DNA of 64,000 nucleotides from Haematococcus lacustris (lineage: Eukaryota; Chlorophyta; Chlorophyceae; Chlamydomonadales; Haematococcaceae), in assembly GCA_030144725.1 (NCBI GenBank), contig JASKMD010000003.1, forward strand, positions 18,908,427 through 18,972,426, in the 5' to 3' direction. Positions 27,001 through 38,352 of this stretch are shown piece after piece (within the stretch, counting starts at the first letter, position 1; every line of letters begins with the position of its first letter). The notes beneath the pieces are model-generated. The model was given only the letters and a program-made list of their open reading frames with translations, had not been told where the DNA came from and did not search any database. The position numbers were made by a program, and so were the translations under genes.

Positions 27001-30000
27001 GGGGGCAGCGGTCGGGGCAGGGGGTTCAAGGGCAGGGCAGTGAAGGAGGCGTGGCAGTGGCTAGGGCAGGTGCAGGGTCGTGGTCAGGGGGATGGAGGTG
27101 AAGGCCAGACCCCCCCCCACCACAGCCCCTTAGAGCCCGAACTGCCCCCCCCCCACCCCAGCCCCCCCCCACCCGGCAGAGCCCCCCCCACACCCCGAGG
27201 AGCAGCCACCTGGCTCACAGGCTCCTTTACGAGGTGCAGGCAAGCTGCACCCAGCAGCAGCCACCCCCTACAGGCCCTGCCTGCCGCCAGTGTCCCCCAA
27301 CCCAAGGCCCTGGCCCCCCCTGGCGGCCCCCCCGGCCCCCTGGCCCCCCCCCATGCCCCCAGGAGCAGCCACCTGACGGCCGGGTAGAGGTGGGGTATGA
27401 CCAGCGTGCCCAGCACTCCAAAGCCGCAGTAGCCCGCCAGGCCCAGCAGGGGGGGCAGCGTGTCACTGAGGAACACGTGGCGCCGCAGCCGCCGCTCCTG
27501 ACCAGCAGCAGCCAGGCCAGGAGCATGGGGGGGGGCAGAGGGGGGGGGCAGAGGGGGGGGGAGCAGCAGCTGGGGAGGGGAGGGCAGGGGTGGCCCAATG
27601 CGACAGGAGGGAAGGTGGGGGGTGGGGGGTGGGGGTGGGGGGGGGAAGGTTCAAGGGGAGGGGGGGGGAGGAGAGGCATGCAGGCTGTGTGGTGTGTGGT
27701 GCAGCAGGTCAGGCTGAGCAGGCAGGCAGGCGGCCCTGAGGTGAGGTGAGGTGGGGTCAGCCGCTGATACCTGATCAAACCAGCTGCAGCAGACCTCCCC
27801 GCCTGCCTGCCCCCCTCCCCCCCCTCCCGTTGCAGTGGGCCCAGCCTGCCCCCCCCTCACCAGCTGCTGCTCCTTGTCCTCCACGTCCTGCTCCGCCCCT
27901 TGCCTGGGCTGCACCGCCTGCTGCTCTCCCCCCACCCCACCCCTCCTTGGCCCCCCCCTCTCCGCCAGCCCCCAGCACCAGATGGCCCCCCTCCCCCTCC
28001 CTGGGTGCGCCCTGGCCCGCAGCAGGCCCTGAGGGGGGGGCGCCCTTCCCTGCTCCTGGGCTGCCGGGGGGGGGCAGCAGCAGCGAGCCACAAGAGCCGT
28101 ACCCCCCCCTGGCGCTGCCCATCACTGACAGACCGGCACCACCGGCCACCCCAGCCCACTCTGCCTCAGTGTGACCTGGCCCCAGGGTCACACATGTGAT
28201 GTGTGTGACATTGGGTGCATGGGTCTGCCAACCTGCATGGGCAACGGCCTTAGACCCTTCCAGCGGGGTGAGGAAGGGGGGATACGGGGGGCAGGGGGGG
28301 GGGCTGCTGGAGGGAGGGAGGGGGGGGAGGGAGGGGGGGGGGCTGCTGACCACACAAGGCAGCGAGGTGTGGGCTGGCGGCTGGGATGGGGTGGCAGCCT
28401 GCCCCCCCTCCCCCCCTGCTGAAGTGGCAATGTCTGCTGCTGTTGCCGCAGGGGGCCCCTCCTGGGTGCCTACCCCCCTGCTGCTGTCCAGCTCTTCCCC
28501 CAGGCCAGGGGGGCCAGGGCCAGGGCCAGGGTCCGGGTCCAGGGGGGGGGCGGCCGCTCCCCAGCTGCTGCTGCCCTCCCCCCTGCTGCTGCTGCTGCTG
28601 TACACGGTGTCAGGTGTGGCTGAGGTGGGTGGGCCCCTGCTGCCGCCTGAGCCAGCCCCCCCCAGCAGGTAAGAGGCCATGCTGAAGGGCATGCGGGCGA
28701 GGGAGTAGGCGGGGGCGGTCATGAGGTGGGTCATGGCGGCAGCAGGCTTGGCCATGGCGGGGGGGAGCACCAGATCCCACAGGCTGCCCCCAGGGGCCCC
28801 CCGTGCCCCTGGCACACCCCCACCCCCACCCCCAGCAGCAGCAGCAGCAGCCTCAGGGGGAGGGGGACCAGCCGTTGGGGCGGGCATGTGAGGTGCTGGT
28901 TGGTCGGGGTGGGAGGGGGGCAGCTGGGGGGGGGCAGTGGTTGGGTCAGCGGCTGGGGGGGGGGTGTCTTCGCACGAGTCAGTGGAGGGGGTGAGGCTGC
29001 CTGACGCCCAGGTCTCAGTGGCGGTGGTGTCCTCCCCCCCCTCCTCCCTGCCGCTGCACTCCGTGGGGTGGGGGGAGGGGGAGCCCGCTGCTTGGGCAGG
29101 AGGGGGAGGTGAGGGCCCAGGGGGGCTGGGTGAGGGGTCTGCTGCCGGCACGGCATCTTGGGGGGGAGTGGGGGGGCAGGGCGGGGAAGAGGGGGCCTCC
29201 GGGCCACACAGCCCGACCCCGCCCTCAGGCCCCCCCCCCTGCACCACCCACGCTCGGGTGACCCCCCCACCCCCCTCCCCGCCCTCTGCTCCCTCCTCCT
29301 CATGGACCACCCCCATCCCCAAGCAGGGCTTCCCTGGTGGCCCTAGTGGCGGCTGGGTGGCGGGGGTGGCAGGGGTGGGGGCACAGATTGTGGGGGTGGG
29401 GTGAGCTGGGGGGGGAGGAGGGGCGGGGGGCGTGTGTGTGTGGGTGTGTGAGCTGCCAGTAGGCGCGGGCGCTGGCCAGGAACACCTTGATCAGGTTGTA
29501 CAGCCCGTCACCCATGAGCAGGGCGATGGTGATGAACACCTGGGGGGCAGGGGGGTGGGGAGGATGGGGGGGGCAGGGGGGGCAAGAGGATAGGGCGGGT
29601 GGGCAGGGGGGTGGAGGGCAGGGGGGCAGCCTGGCTGGCGGGTGTCGGGTGATGGAGTGAGTACATGGTCATGCAGCCGACTGCGCAGCAGATCCAGGAT
29701 GCCACGTTTGGCTCGACCTGGCCTGACTAAGCATGCGTGTTTTTTACGGCAGCCCTCATGGCCCGCCCTCCTGCCCCGACTAGTCACTGGTGTACAAGGC
29801 GCTGTCTGAGCCTCTGCCTGCGCCTGCTCACCTGCCTGGCCGCAGGTCCCGACCAGCCACTGGTGTGAACATAGTGGACACAGTGACAGAGGGCAGGCAG
29901 GCCTGCTGACCTGTCTGTCTTCCCCAGGGCCCAGAGCTTGGCTGTCCCTCTCAGTTCTCATGTCCTCTGACTTGAAGACTAGGTGTGTGAGGTGGCTAGG

Positions 30001-32210
30001 AGAGTGAGGGTGCATCCATGGCATTGCACTCCAGCCGGTCAACCCTGCTGCCCCCACCCCTCTCCACCCCTCTCCCCCTGGGGGCCAAACAGAGCACCAA
30101 GCCTGCGCGCCCCAGCCTGCCGCCCCTCCCCCCTTCCCCCACCCCCACTCCCTCCCCCCACCTTGTATCCAAACAGGCCGCTGAAGTTGTGTTCGTCCAG
30201 CCCTGCAGGGTACCACTGCCCCTCCTTGGTGGCGATCAGTGGCCACAGCCAGCCCCACGTCAGCAGCGCGCCGAACAGCATGGACAGGTTGACCACATGG
30301 GGGCAGATCATGCCCGCCCCGATGATGTTGGGGGCGGCGTTCAGGTAGAAGGTCCACCGCGCAGCAGCCAGGCCGAACAGGGGCAGCGCCTCCAGACCCC
30401 CGCAGCTCACCCCCGCCTGGCTGCGATCACACACAGGGGTCACACATGTTCGTGTCACATTCAAGTCACATGGAGATGTCACAGGTGTCACACATGTCAC
30501 ATGGCGTACGGGGACACCATTTGGGCAACCCAAGAATGTTGGTAATTCTTGCGGTGATGGTAGTGGCAGGGGGGAGGCTGGTGGCAGGAGGGTGGGGGCT
30601 AGGGGCCCGCTTGCCTGCAGAAGGCGCAGGAGGTAGCGCTGAACATCCACTTGAACGCGTCCCACACCACGCTGATGAGGAAGAAGCGCCCCATGTGCTG
30701 CAGCTGGGCACCCGCAGTGGCCGCACCCCTGGAGGGCAGCAGCAGGCCAGGAGCGAGCTGAATAGAACGGAAAGGGGGAAGGTGAGGGGGGAGGGGCGTG
30801 GGAACAACAAGGGAAATAGCTACATGAATAAACAGACAGACAAATAGCCTAAAAGGAAACAAAAATATAGAGAAACAAAGAATTGAAAAAAACAGTTGGC
30901 CGCCTGAGCCTGGAGGGGGGCTGGCTCCTTCTTGCTTTTCCCTTTGCGCCTGCATGGTCTCGATCCTACGACCTCTCAATTGTAGGAGTCAGCCATCACC
31001 AACTAAGCCGTTCACCGCACGATGTGGGGGAATGAGAGGGGGAACAAGAGAGGGGGAGGGGGGTAAGAAGGGGTAAGGGTGGGGGAGGAAGGGAGGGTGG
31101 GAGGGTGGGGTAAAGGAGGGAGCAGGGGGGAGGAAGGAGGGAGGAGGGGGAGGGTGGGGGAGGAGTGGGAGGGGGCATGAGGTACCTTTTGGTGAAGAAG
31201 GAGTCGATCATGAGGCCTGTGGCGGTGCCGCTGGGGTAGGTGAGGTTATAGTCAATGATCATGGTCTTGCGCATGCTGATGAGTGTGAACACCCCAATGA
31301 CCGACACTGAGAACAGGTAAGGGAGCACCTGAGTACAGGAGGGCAGAAGGGCAGGAGGGCAGGTGGTTAGCAGGCAGGTTGGCATGTAAGCAGGCAGGCA
31401 AAGAAGCAGGCAGGAGCGGCAGGGGGTCACGAGAGAGGGGTTGGTGATGTGGCCTGTGCTTTGATAGCCCCCCAGGTTTCAGCCCATATCACACAAACAA
31501 TGTGATATATGAGTAGACATTAAGGTCACACACACTACACTGATAGCCATTGCCTGATGGCACTGGGTGGACACCTCAACTGCCGCCCCCTGCCCGCCAC
31601 CCCATCCCGTTGCTCCAGGTCCTTGCTTGGCCGCCGCCTCGCCGGCACTGAGGCCTGCTCACCCCAACACTGCTTGGCCCGGGACCACAGTGTGCGACGG
31701 CCCCCCTGGAGCCCAGACTCCACCCCCCCCCACCCTCACCACCCGCGTGGGCAAGCAAAGCCCTTCCTGCCCCCCACACTAGTCTGCTGCAGAGGGCTGA
31801 CCCGGGGAGGCGGCCCTGGCGCCCTCCCCCCACCAGCTTCCCCGCAGCTTCCCCGCCGCCGTGACCCTCTCACCCGGCCAATGGTGGGCTCGTACACGTC
31901 CTCCGCCCGGTTGCCTGGCGCCGCCTCGCCCCCCAGGGTGGTGTAGGACACGCGGTCCAGGGCGGTCAGGAAGCTGGCGAAGCCGCCGGTGAATGCCACT
32001 GAGGAGCAGGCCGTGATGAAGGTCTGCAGCGCCACCAGGGGGGGAGGGGAGGGGAGGGGAGGGGGACGCAGGGGGTCAGGGGGTTGAGTAGGGGGAGGGG
32101 AGGGGAGGGGAGGGGGGCGCAGGAGGTCAGGGTGAGGTGCGGGTAGGTGAGTAGGCTGGAAGGGGAAGGGAGCCGGCAGGGGGGGGGAGGGGAGGTGCTC
32201 ACAGTGGGAG

Positions 32211-32260
<50 letters not shown>

Positions 32261-33578
32261 AAGACACCAGACCCCTCCCCCCTTCCTGCTCCCCCCCCCC
32301 CCGCCCCCTCCCCCACTTTCATTCCTACTCCCTCCCCCTCCCCTCCCCTCGCCCCTCCCTCCCCCCCGGTTGCACCTGCACAGTGTTGCACTCCTGGGCC
32401 CCGGCTGGGGGGGCAGGCCAGCCGCAGTGCGCCGCCAGGGCAGCCCAGACGCGCAGGAAGCAGAAGGCCAGCAGGCCAGCCGCGATGTTGAGGGAGGGGA
32501 TGATGCCCGCACCCAGGTTCAGCTTGTGGGTCACCTGCAGGAACAGCGGGAGAGTGAGAGAGAGAGAGAGAGAGTGAGAGAGAGAGGGCTTACAGCACCA
32601 GTGGCAGGGCCACCGTCACACCGTCTGGGGCAACACACGCTCGCACAGAGCAAACAGCCCTCATGGGCACAAGGGGGACCAGGGGGAGGAGGTCTAGCGT
32701 TTTTCAGGCCTGCCACACGCTACCCGGACTACAATAGGCGACAAACAACAGCAGGGACAAGGCTCAAAGCCCATAATGGCGTCCTTAGCGCCCCCACCAC
32801 TGCCTGCTAGGAGGCCCAGCGAGACAAGGGAAGCAAGACAAGGCGACTACCCTCAAGGCCAAGTTAGGCTAAATAAAGGCGTGTGCAGGAGGGGTGCAGA
32901 ATATTGAGGGCCGGGGGGCCGGGGGGCCGGGGGGCCGGGGGGAAGGGGGAAAGGGGGGAAGGAGGAGGGGTGGGGGGGCTGGGTGGCGACGCACCACACA
33001 GAACAACGCCCCCAGCAGCAGCCCCACAGCCAGGCCCCGCAGGCTGAGCTGCGCATGCCAAGGGGGCAGCCTGGCCAGAGCCGCCTGCAGCAGCAGCAGC
33101 AGCGGGATGTGAACAGCTGGGAAGGCACAAGCTTTGTTTCCTTCTGCCACTCTTACATGGGCTGTTGCTACTGTGGAGGCTGCTGCTGCTGCTGCTGCTG
33201 TGGAGGCTGCTGCTGCTGCTGCTGCTAGCCTCACCTGGCTGCACTTGGCTGCCTAGCCCTGGCTGTAGAGTCACACAACACACTCACCTGGAACTCATCC
33301 TCGTCCTCCTCCAGCTCATCCCCCCGCAGCTGCTCCTCACCCCCCAGCCCCCCCAGCAGTGGCTCCACTAGCTCCCCCCCCTCTGACCCTCCGCCCCCTA
33401 GCTGCCCTACAGCCCTCCAGGTTGGCGCTGATGGAAGAGGGGGTGAGGCGGAGCGGTGGCGGGCAAGCCAGTCGGCATGGTGCCGCTGGTGTTGAGCGCT
33501 GCCAGCCTCACGCAGGGCAGAGGCGGCGGCGTGCTCCTCGGCTGCCAGCTCATCAGGGTTGAAGGGCAGGCGCTCCAT
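24076..33578 (-). CDS. YSL: YSL/OPT-family metal-chelate (oligopeptide) transporter
   Basis: Polytopic membrane protein of the yellow-stripe-like branch, which moves metal-chelator complexes by proton symport. Readable exons: 33578-33288, 33084-32995, 32534-32376, 32023-31874, 31328-31186, 30728-30615, 30420-30162, 29539-29486 (at least), a central loop region (about 29350-28000, boundaries unsure), 27908-27861, 27497-27373, 26899-26832, 26684-26530, 26256-26131, 25567-25493, 25223-25117, 24888-24845, 24293-24076. ATG 33578 follows an in-frame TAG. Family landmarks in order: [130 protein letters not shown]. At least 741 residues without the loop. Introns 30614-30421 and 25116-24889 use GC donors. 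The central cytoplasmic loop, short in plant YSLs, is Pro/Gly/Ser-rich and may be hugely extended or contain unrecognised introns. Confidence 0.9.
25290..25490. repeat. (GGGGGA)n hexamer array in a YSL intron
   Basis: About 33 GGGGGA units with occasional GGGGA slips, directly next to the donor of exon 25567-25493 (CCCCCT on the gene strand). Confidence 0.96.
26040..26120. repeat. (CCCCTGC)n heptamer array in a YSL intron
   Basis: About 11 CCCCTGC units starting about 10 nt after the donor of exon 26256-26131 on the gene strand. Confidence 0.93.
30945..31020 (-). other. tRNA-derived, SINE-like fragment in a YSL intron
   Basis: The minus strand reads GGCTTAGTTGGTGATGGC (A-box-like), a possible anticodon region and GGATCGAGACC (B-box-like), spaced as in a tRNA. 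The D-arm pattern is good, but the T stem does not pair properly, so it is not a functional tRNA. An A/T-rich tract follows on the minus strand (30890-30820). A tRNA-derived SINE relic is the simplest reading. Confidence 0.35.
32211..32257. repeat. (GGCA)n tetramer array in a YSL intron
   Basis: About 11 perfect GGCA/AGGC units in the intron between exons 32534-32376 and 32023-31874. Flanking DNA (32040-32130) is GGGGA-rich. Confidence 0.9.
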
Positions 33579-33600
33579 CTACCCCTCCTGCAGAGGTAGG

Positions 33601-33680
33601 GGGTAGGGGGCGGGGCGGTGGGGTGGGGTGGGGTGGGGTGGGGTGGGAGAGGGAGACGAGGTGGGGTGGGAGAGGGAGAC
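33601..33680. repeat. GGGGT-rich low-complexity run at the YSL 5' end
   Basis: GGGGTGGGGT units followed by GGGAGAGGGAGAC repeats. Located just beyond the acceptor at 33588, so in the 5'-UTR intron of YSL if that acceptor is used. Confidence 0.7.
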
Positions 33681-34779
33681 ACGAGGCGCATGGACAAGTG
33701 TGGGGATAGATGTGCCACACACATGTGAATGCACGCAGGTGGTGATCACGTGGCCACCAGTTAGGTGTACGCTGGGAGACACAGGCACGTGAGGAGCCGA
33801 GGGAGGTTGTCACATGAAGAAAATGGTGCGGTGCGCGGGCAACGGGCGCAGGCAGGCAACACGTAGCGAGCAATATAAGCGCGATGCGCGAAGACTAGAC
33901 GCAGACATCGGGTTTTGGGGAGAGGAGCAAAACTTACCTAGGGTTCCACCGTCTCCGATGTTAGCCGCGTCTAAGACTGCTACTGCTAGCGACAGTAGCA
34001 GTCCTTTGTATTTAGCCCTTGGGAAGAGCGGTGAATTTGAGTCGCCCGTCCAGGGGCGCTGATCGCACTGAGCTAGCCTGAATCGCTATAGTTGCTTTGC
34101 ACTTGGATAGTCAGGGTACGGTGGCGTCACTGGACGACCAGATGGTCGAATTCCGTTGTGGCATGGCAGGCTTGCACTCAGGAGTCCCCAACATGGGGTT
34201 GGTAATCTTCATGCAAGTACCCCCTACAGAGTGCACCGATTTCGATAGCGTTTGTTGCATTGGCACCTGCGAGTTACTCCGCATCTACTGGCAAGCGGCG
34301 AGTTAATCCTTGCATCAGAGTCCATGCCGGCGCAAGCGAGCGCGGACACACCTCAGCTGCTCACTATCGATTGTTCCAGTGGTGAGTAGCGGCACCAATG
34401 AGCGAACTGCGCTTGGCATCGAGCCTGAAGTACAATCTATGTTTAGCCCGCCAGGCTCACTCCGCGAGCCTTTCATTGGTGCAGGCGGCGTCGGAAGACC
34501 GTCGAGGGGCAAGTTACTGATCGCCATTGCAAGAAACGCGGAGAATGTGCGTCTCTCTCTCGCCAGTCACACAGGAAAGGGACCCCCATCCACTAAGTAG
34601 TATGTTGTGAGCTGACCACTGCGACTTTTCAGAATTTCGATCTGTAACTCTGTTCCTTACTCAACGTCACAGCTGCTGGAGAAGAAAGCACGTCATTTCA
34701 TTGAGTAGGCTTGTGGGAACATACTTTTGCGTGACCTAACTTTGCCTTGCAGTGCTGACTAGCCCAACTGGACCACCCC

Positions 34780-35100
34780 CTGGCAGCCCCACCCCCTCCC
34801 AGCCCCAGCCCAACCCCCTCCCACCCCCTCCCACCCCCAGCCCCGCCCTCCCACCCCCTCCCACCCCCAGCCCCGCCCTCCCACCCCCTCCCACCCCCTC
34901 CCAGCCCCAGCCCCGCCCTCCCACCCCCTAGCACTGCCTTTCCATCCCCTCCCACCCCCTCCCACCCCCTCCCAGCCCCCTCCCACCCCCTCCCAGGAAC
35001 CCTTCCAGCCCCCCCCCACCCCTTCCCAGCCCCCTCCCACCCCCTCCCACTCTAGACCGTGCCCCCTCGCACCCCCTTGCACCCCCTTGCACCCTCTTGC
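34780..35100. repeat. CCACCCCCTCC-rich array inside B1
   Basis: Irregular units of about 10-12 bp (CCACCCCCTCC, CAGCCCCAGCC). They lie between the acceptor-like cttgcag at 34750 and the B1 gene exon. Confidence 0.85.
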
Positions 35101-35194
35101 AGGCTGGCCAGCAGCTGCGTGTGGTATGCAAGTACCTGCGGCAACGAACCCTAACTTTTGCGTGACCTAACTGGGCTGCCCACCCCTCCTGCAG

Positions 35195-35719
35195 CCCCCC
35201 CCTGGCAGCAGCAGGCCGCTGGTGCGGGTGCCGCCCCTGACCTGCTCCCCCCTCCTGCTGCACCCCCCTGGCAGCAGCAGGCCTCTGGTGCGGGTGCCGC
35301 CCCTGACCTGCTCCCCCCTCCTGCTGCACCCCCCTGGCAGCAGCAGGCCGCTGGTGCGGGTGCCGCCCCTGACCTGCTCCCCCCTCCTGCTGCACCCCCA
35401 TGGCAGCAGCTGGCAGCTGGTGCGGGTGGCGCCCCTGACCTGCTCCCCCCTCCACTTGTTGCTGCACCTGAGGAGCAGCAGGGGACAACAACGGAGATGA
35501 ACACGAGCTGGACACGCAAGCGCAAGGCGGGCGAGAGGGATCGGACCCAACCTGCCCAGCAAGGTAACATAGCAATGGCCTACACACCTTGTACTGCTTG
35601 GTTGCATCTGTTTGTCATGCCGTGATGCCCGTTTCTACTGCGGCGATTGTCCCTGACTGTTTGCAGGGGCTACTGGGCCACGTCGGTCGCGGCGGTCGAT
35701 CGCGGCGAGGCCCGCATGA
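35195..35719 (+). CDS. B1-encoded repeat protein (3' exons), unknown function
   Basis: Exon about 35195-35563, then 35667-35719 ending in TGA. The first exon encodes four copies of a 20-residue unit (PPWQQQAAGAGAAPDLLPP-like) and then EMNTSWTRKRKAGERDRTQ. The splice is phase 1 (CAG CAA G|gtaaca ... ttgcag|GG GCT ACT) and gives the end GATGPRRSRRSIAARPA. B2 has the same C-terminal architecture: a basic patch, a phase-1 intron after a Gln codon, then GAT. That makes this the family gene and not chance. No transposase motif was recognised. The 5' exons are not defined. Confidence 0.55.
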
Positions 35720-36642
35720 GCAATACACGCATGAATTTTAATGTTGATATTTGAGCCGCCAGTGCGCTCAGAACAATACACGGGAATTAATGATACACAC
35801 TTCACCCCGTAGCTGACAGAGTACTCTATACGGGGATGTGCGAAGCATAATTAGAGACCACGTGGCTGGGACGCGGCGTCGTTTTGATTACCAGGGGTAG
35901 GTTTTCTGTTAGTTGGGGACACCTGACTTGCACGCCGATAATATTACATGCGATTATGGCATGGCTGGCTTTATGATGCCAATGCAAGGTGCAAGGTAAT
36001 CAGATCTCCTCTTCATAGTTACACTTTACCAGCCCCAAAGCATTAACCCTTCCCTCAGGCGTTCCCAACATGGGGTTGGCAATCTTCATGCAACTGCAGC
36101 CCACCTACTCAATCTTTTGATGTAACGTTTGTTGCGTCTGCTGCGATGTGATATTGCGCGTTTAATGTAAGACTGGAATTGCCATCGGAGTCTTTCGATG
36201 CGGGCAGCCACATGTGACCCCGGATGTGTCCCAATCGCAGACCGTGGTTAGCTACACCGGTAAGCTACGTCCTTGGCTATCCGTTAGCGATGCACGACAT
36301 GTCGGTGGCGCACACCACTGAAGTCCGGCAAACATGGCTGCGCGAGGTTCCTGATGGTGCAGGCCGCTTGGCGAGGATGTGAAGGAACTCGAAACTGTGT
36401 GTGGCAGCGCTGTATCTCTGTAATGGTGAGCGGCACAGTAGGGATTTGGCACCCCCTCCAGCTATTATCCGCTTTATGTTTTCAACCATTGCACAAACAG
36501 CCTGACCTCACACAGATTTTTTACAGCATACTCAATAACGCGTCCATGGCACTATGCAACTCAATCATTGGGTTTGTATGTGACAAGTTATACCGCTTAC
36601 AAGGTACACATGCTGATGGCTACAGGTGCACGAGCAGCCGAC

Positions 36643-36902
36643 TGAGCTTGGCATACCACTCCACCACGTGGCCCCCACCAACACAGCCTAACCCACCATC
36701 TCCCAACCTCGTCTACCCCGCCCAGCTCCCAGTAGCCCCTCCTCCCAGCCTGCCATCAGCCTCCTGCCCCCTATCTCTCCTTCTCCCCGCCTCCTACCTC
36801 TCCCCTACCTCTCCTTCACCCATCTCCCCCCTACCTCTCCTTCACCCATCTCCGTCACCCTGACCACCGAGCCCCCATCACCCTGACCACCGAGCCAAGC
36901 CC
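36643..36902 (+). repeat. Dispersed repeat copy 2, inside B2
   Basis: Partner of 12463-12710. Just upstream, 36565-36604 (ATCATTGGGTTTGTATGTGA) also recurs at 13784-13824, between A1 and A2, in a different order. Confidence 0.75.
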
Positions 36903-37239
36903 GTAGCCCCGCTCAGCCACCTCTCGATCCCAAACCATGAAGAAGAAGAAATTAAGCACCGGCCAGGCAAGACATCTACAGTTGGGCGTGAACTCCACAT
37001 CGTGTCCACCTACATGCGGCGCAAGACCCTTAGTAAGATGCAAAGGGGAAGGCAGGGTGGCGTGGGTGGGAAGGGGCTGGGAGAGAGTGGAAGGGGGTGG
37101 AAGGGGGTGGGAAGGGGTGGGAAGGGGGGGCTACGGGGGGGGCTGAGGGGGGGCTGAGGGAGTGGTATTGACAACACCCTGCTGGCTGGGCTAGCTGCAT
37201 TGGGCCAAGACTGTGGATGTTCATGATTTGCAGCAGCAT

Positions 37240-37974
37240 ATGGGTCAGCTCCGTGCTGAAGTGCGGCGTAAGGAGGATGCCACAGCTGCAGCACAGCGGT
37301 CAGCAAAGGCAGAGCGCCAGATCACAGATGCAGCGCACAAGGTCGGGAGGGTTGTGATTAATGTGGGTGACCATGCGTGCCAACAGCGGCTTGCAGCGGC
37401 CCATGCCCTTGCCTTTGGGGGGCATGATTATGGCCACACAACTGTCGAGGAGGCAATGAAGATGACAGGAAAGCAGCTTCAGTCATACCTCCAGTTTCAC
37501 AAGCAGGAGGTACACACGAGCTGGAGGGTACCCAAGCTACTGAGCCACGTGTGCACCCACATCCGTGGGAAGCTTGACGCAGCTGCGCCCCCTCAGCAGC
37601 AGCTGACACCTGCAGGCACCACTCCTGAGCTGGCTGAGCCTGCTGGTGCACCCCCTCAGCAGCAGCAACAGCTGGCAGCGGCAAGCACGTCCCGTAAGCG
37701 TGGGGCACCTGCAGCTAACAAGTCGAGGGCAGCAAAGCAAGGTGAGACAACAACACGAACTGCACCTAGCACCTTGTTTAAGCGTAGTACAGCAGCCGGC
37801 AGCAGCAGCTCCAAAAGCTCATAGTGGTATCCAGTCGTCACGACTGCCGTCGTCGCGTCCACATGCCAAAAGCAAAACATGTTCCGACTGCTGCTGCGTG
37901 TTGCAGGTGCCACTCACAACAGCGTGGCGAAGCGTGCTAGTGCGGCGCGCCTCGCATGTGGCGAAATCGCATGA
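37240..37974 (+). CDS. B2-encoded basic protein, unknown function
   Basis: Exon 37240-37741, intron with phase 1 (AAG CAA G|gtgaga ... ttgcag|GT GCC ACT), exon 37907-37974; 189 aa from ATG 37240, which follows an acceptor-like tttgcag. The N-terminal helix is MGQLRAEVRRKEDATAAAQR. A conserved-looking globular stretch has VGRVVINVGDHACQQRLAAA and EEAMKMTGKQLQSYLQFHKQ, then a Pro/Gln/Ala linker, a basic patch (STSRKRGAPAANKSRAAKQ) and the end GATHNSVAKRASAARLA. The tail and intron match B1. It may be a DNA-binding accessory protein; there is no catalytic signature. Upstream exons are possible. Confidence 0.6.
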
Positions 37975-38352
37975 ATTCAAATGTGTATCTTTGGACAGGC
38001 ACTGAGCACCTCTGAGAGCGACATAGTTTTTGCTGCGTCTGCCACTTCGTAGATATGGCTCTCCTCTGTTCAAAGCACTGTTTACATATATTTTTGACTG
38101 AGTGGCTGCGGAGATACGGGCTTCGTATCACAGGGGGGTGGTTTTCAGGTAGTTGGGAACGCCTGACCTTCCCCCCTATTGCCGGATTGTTTCAAGCACT
38201 CCATACACCTTTGTACGTTTCTTACTGCAGACACAGCACATTTTATAAGAAGTCAAGAACATAATCCAGACAGTCCTACTTCTTGCACCAGTGTAGAGGT
38301 CATTCTTCAAGTTACCCTCCAGGATGTCCCCTACCTTTGCTGTTTGCTGGAT

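Larger units (their letters stand above)
34178..35926. mobile_element. Family B transposon copy B1
   Basis: 1749 bp. Ends TCAGGAGTCCCCAAC (left) and, reverse-complemented, TCAGGTGTCCCCAAC (right), 14 of 15 matching; perfect 7-bp target duplication CTTGCAC (34171-34177 and 35927-35933). The first 39 bp match B2 with few changes (continuing ATGGGGTTGGTAATCTTCAT). It carries a spliced gene ending at 35719. Confidence 0.88.
36055..38166. mobile_element. Family B transposon copy B2
   Basis: 2112 bp. Perfect 15-bp terminal inverted repeats TCAGGCGTTCCCAAC; perfect 7-bp target duplication CCTTCCC (36048-36054 and 38167-38173). The internal region starts as in B1 (ATGGGGTTGGCAATCTTCAT), carries the dispersed repeat at 36643-36902, and encodes the 37240-37974 gene. 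The right end is 187 bp before the LEA2-like start. Confidence 0.9.

Noticed and set aside
27775..29322. A separate 515-codon minus-strand gene
   Set aside because: It lies exactly where the YSL central loop belongs and on the same strand, so it is treated as part of YSL (exon or introns) and not an independent gene.
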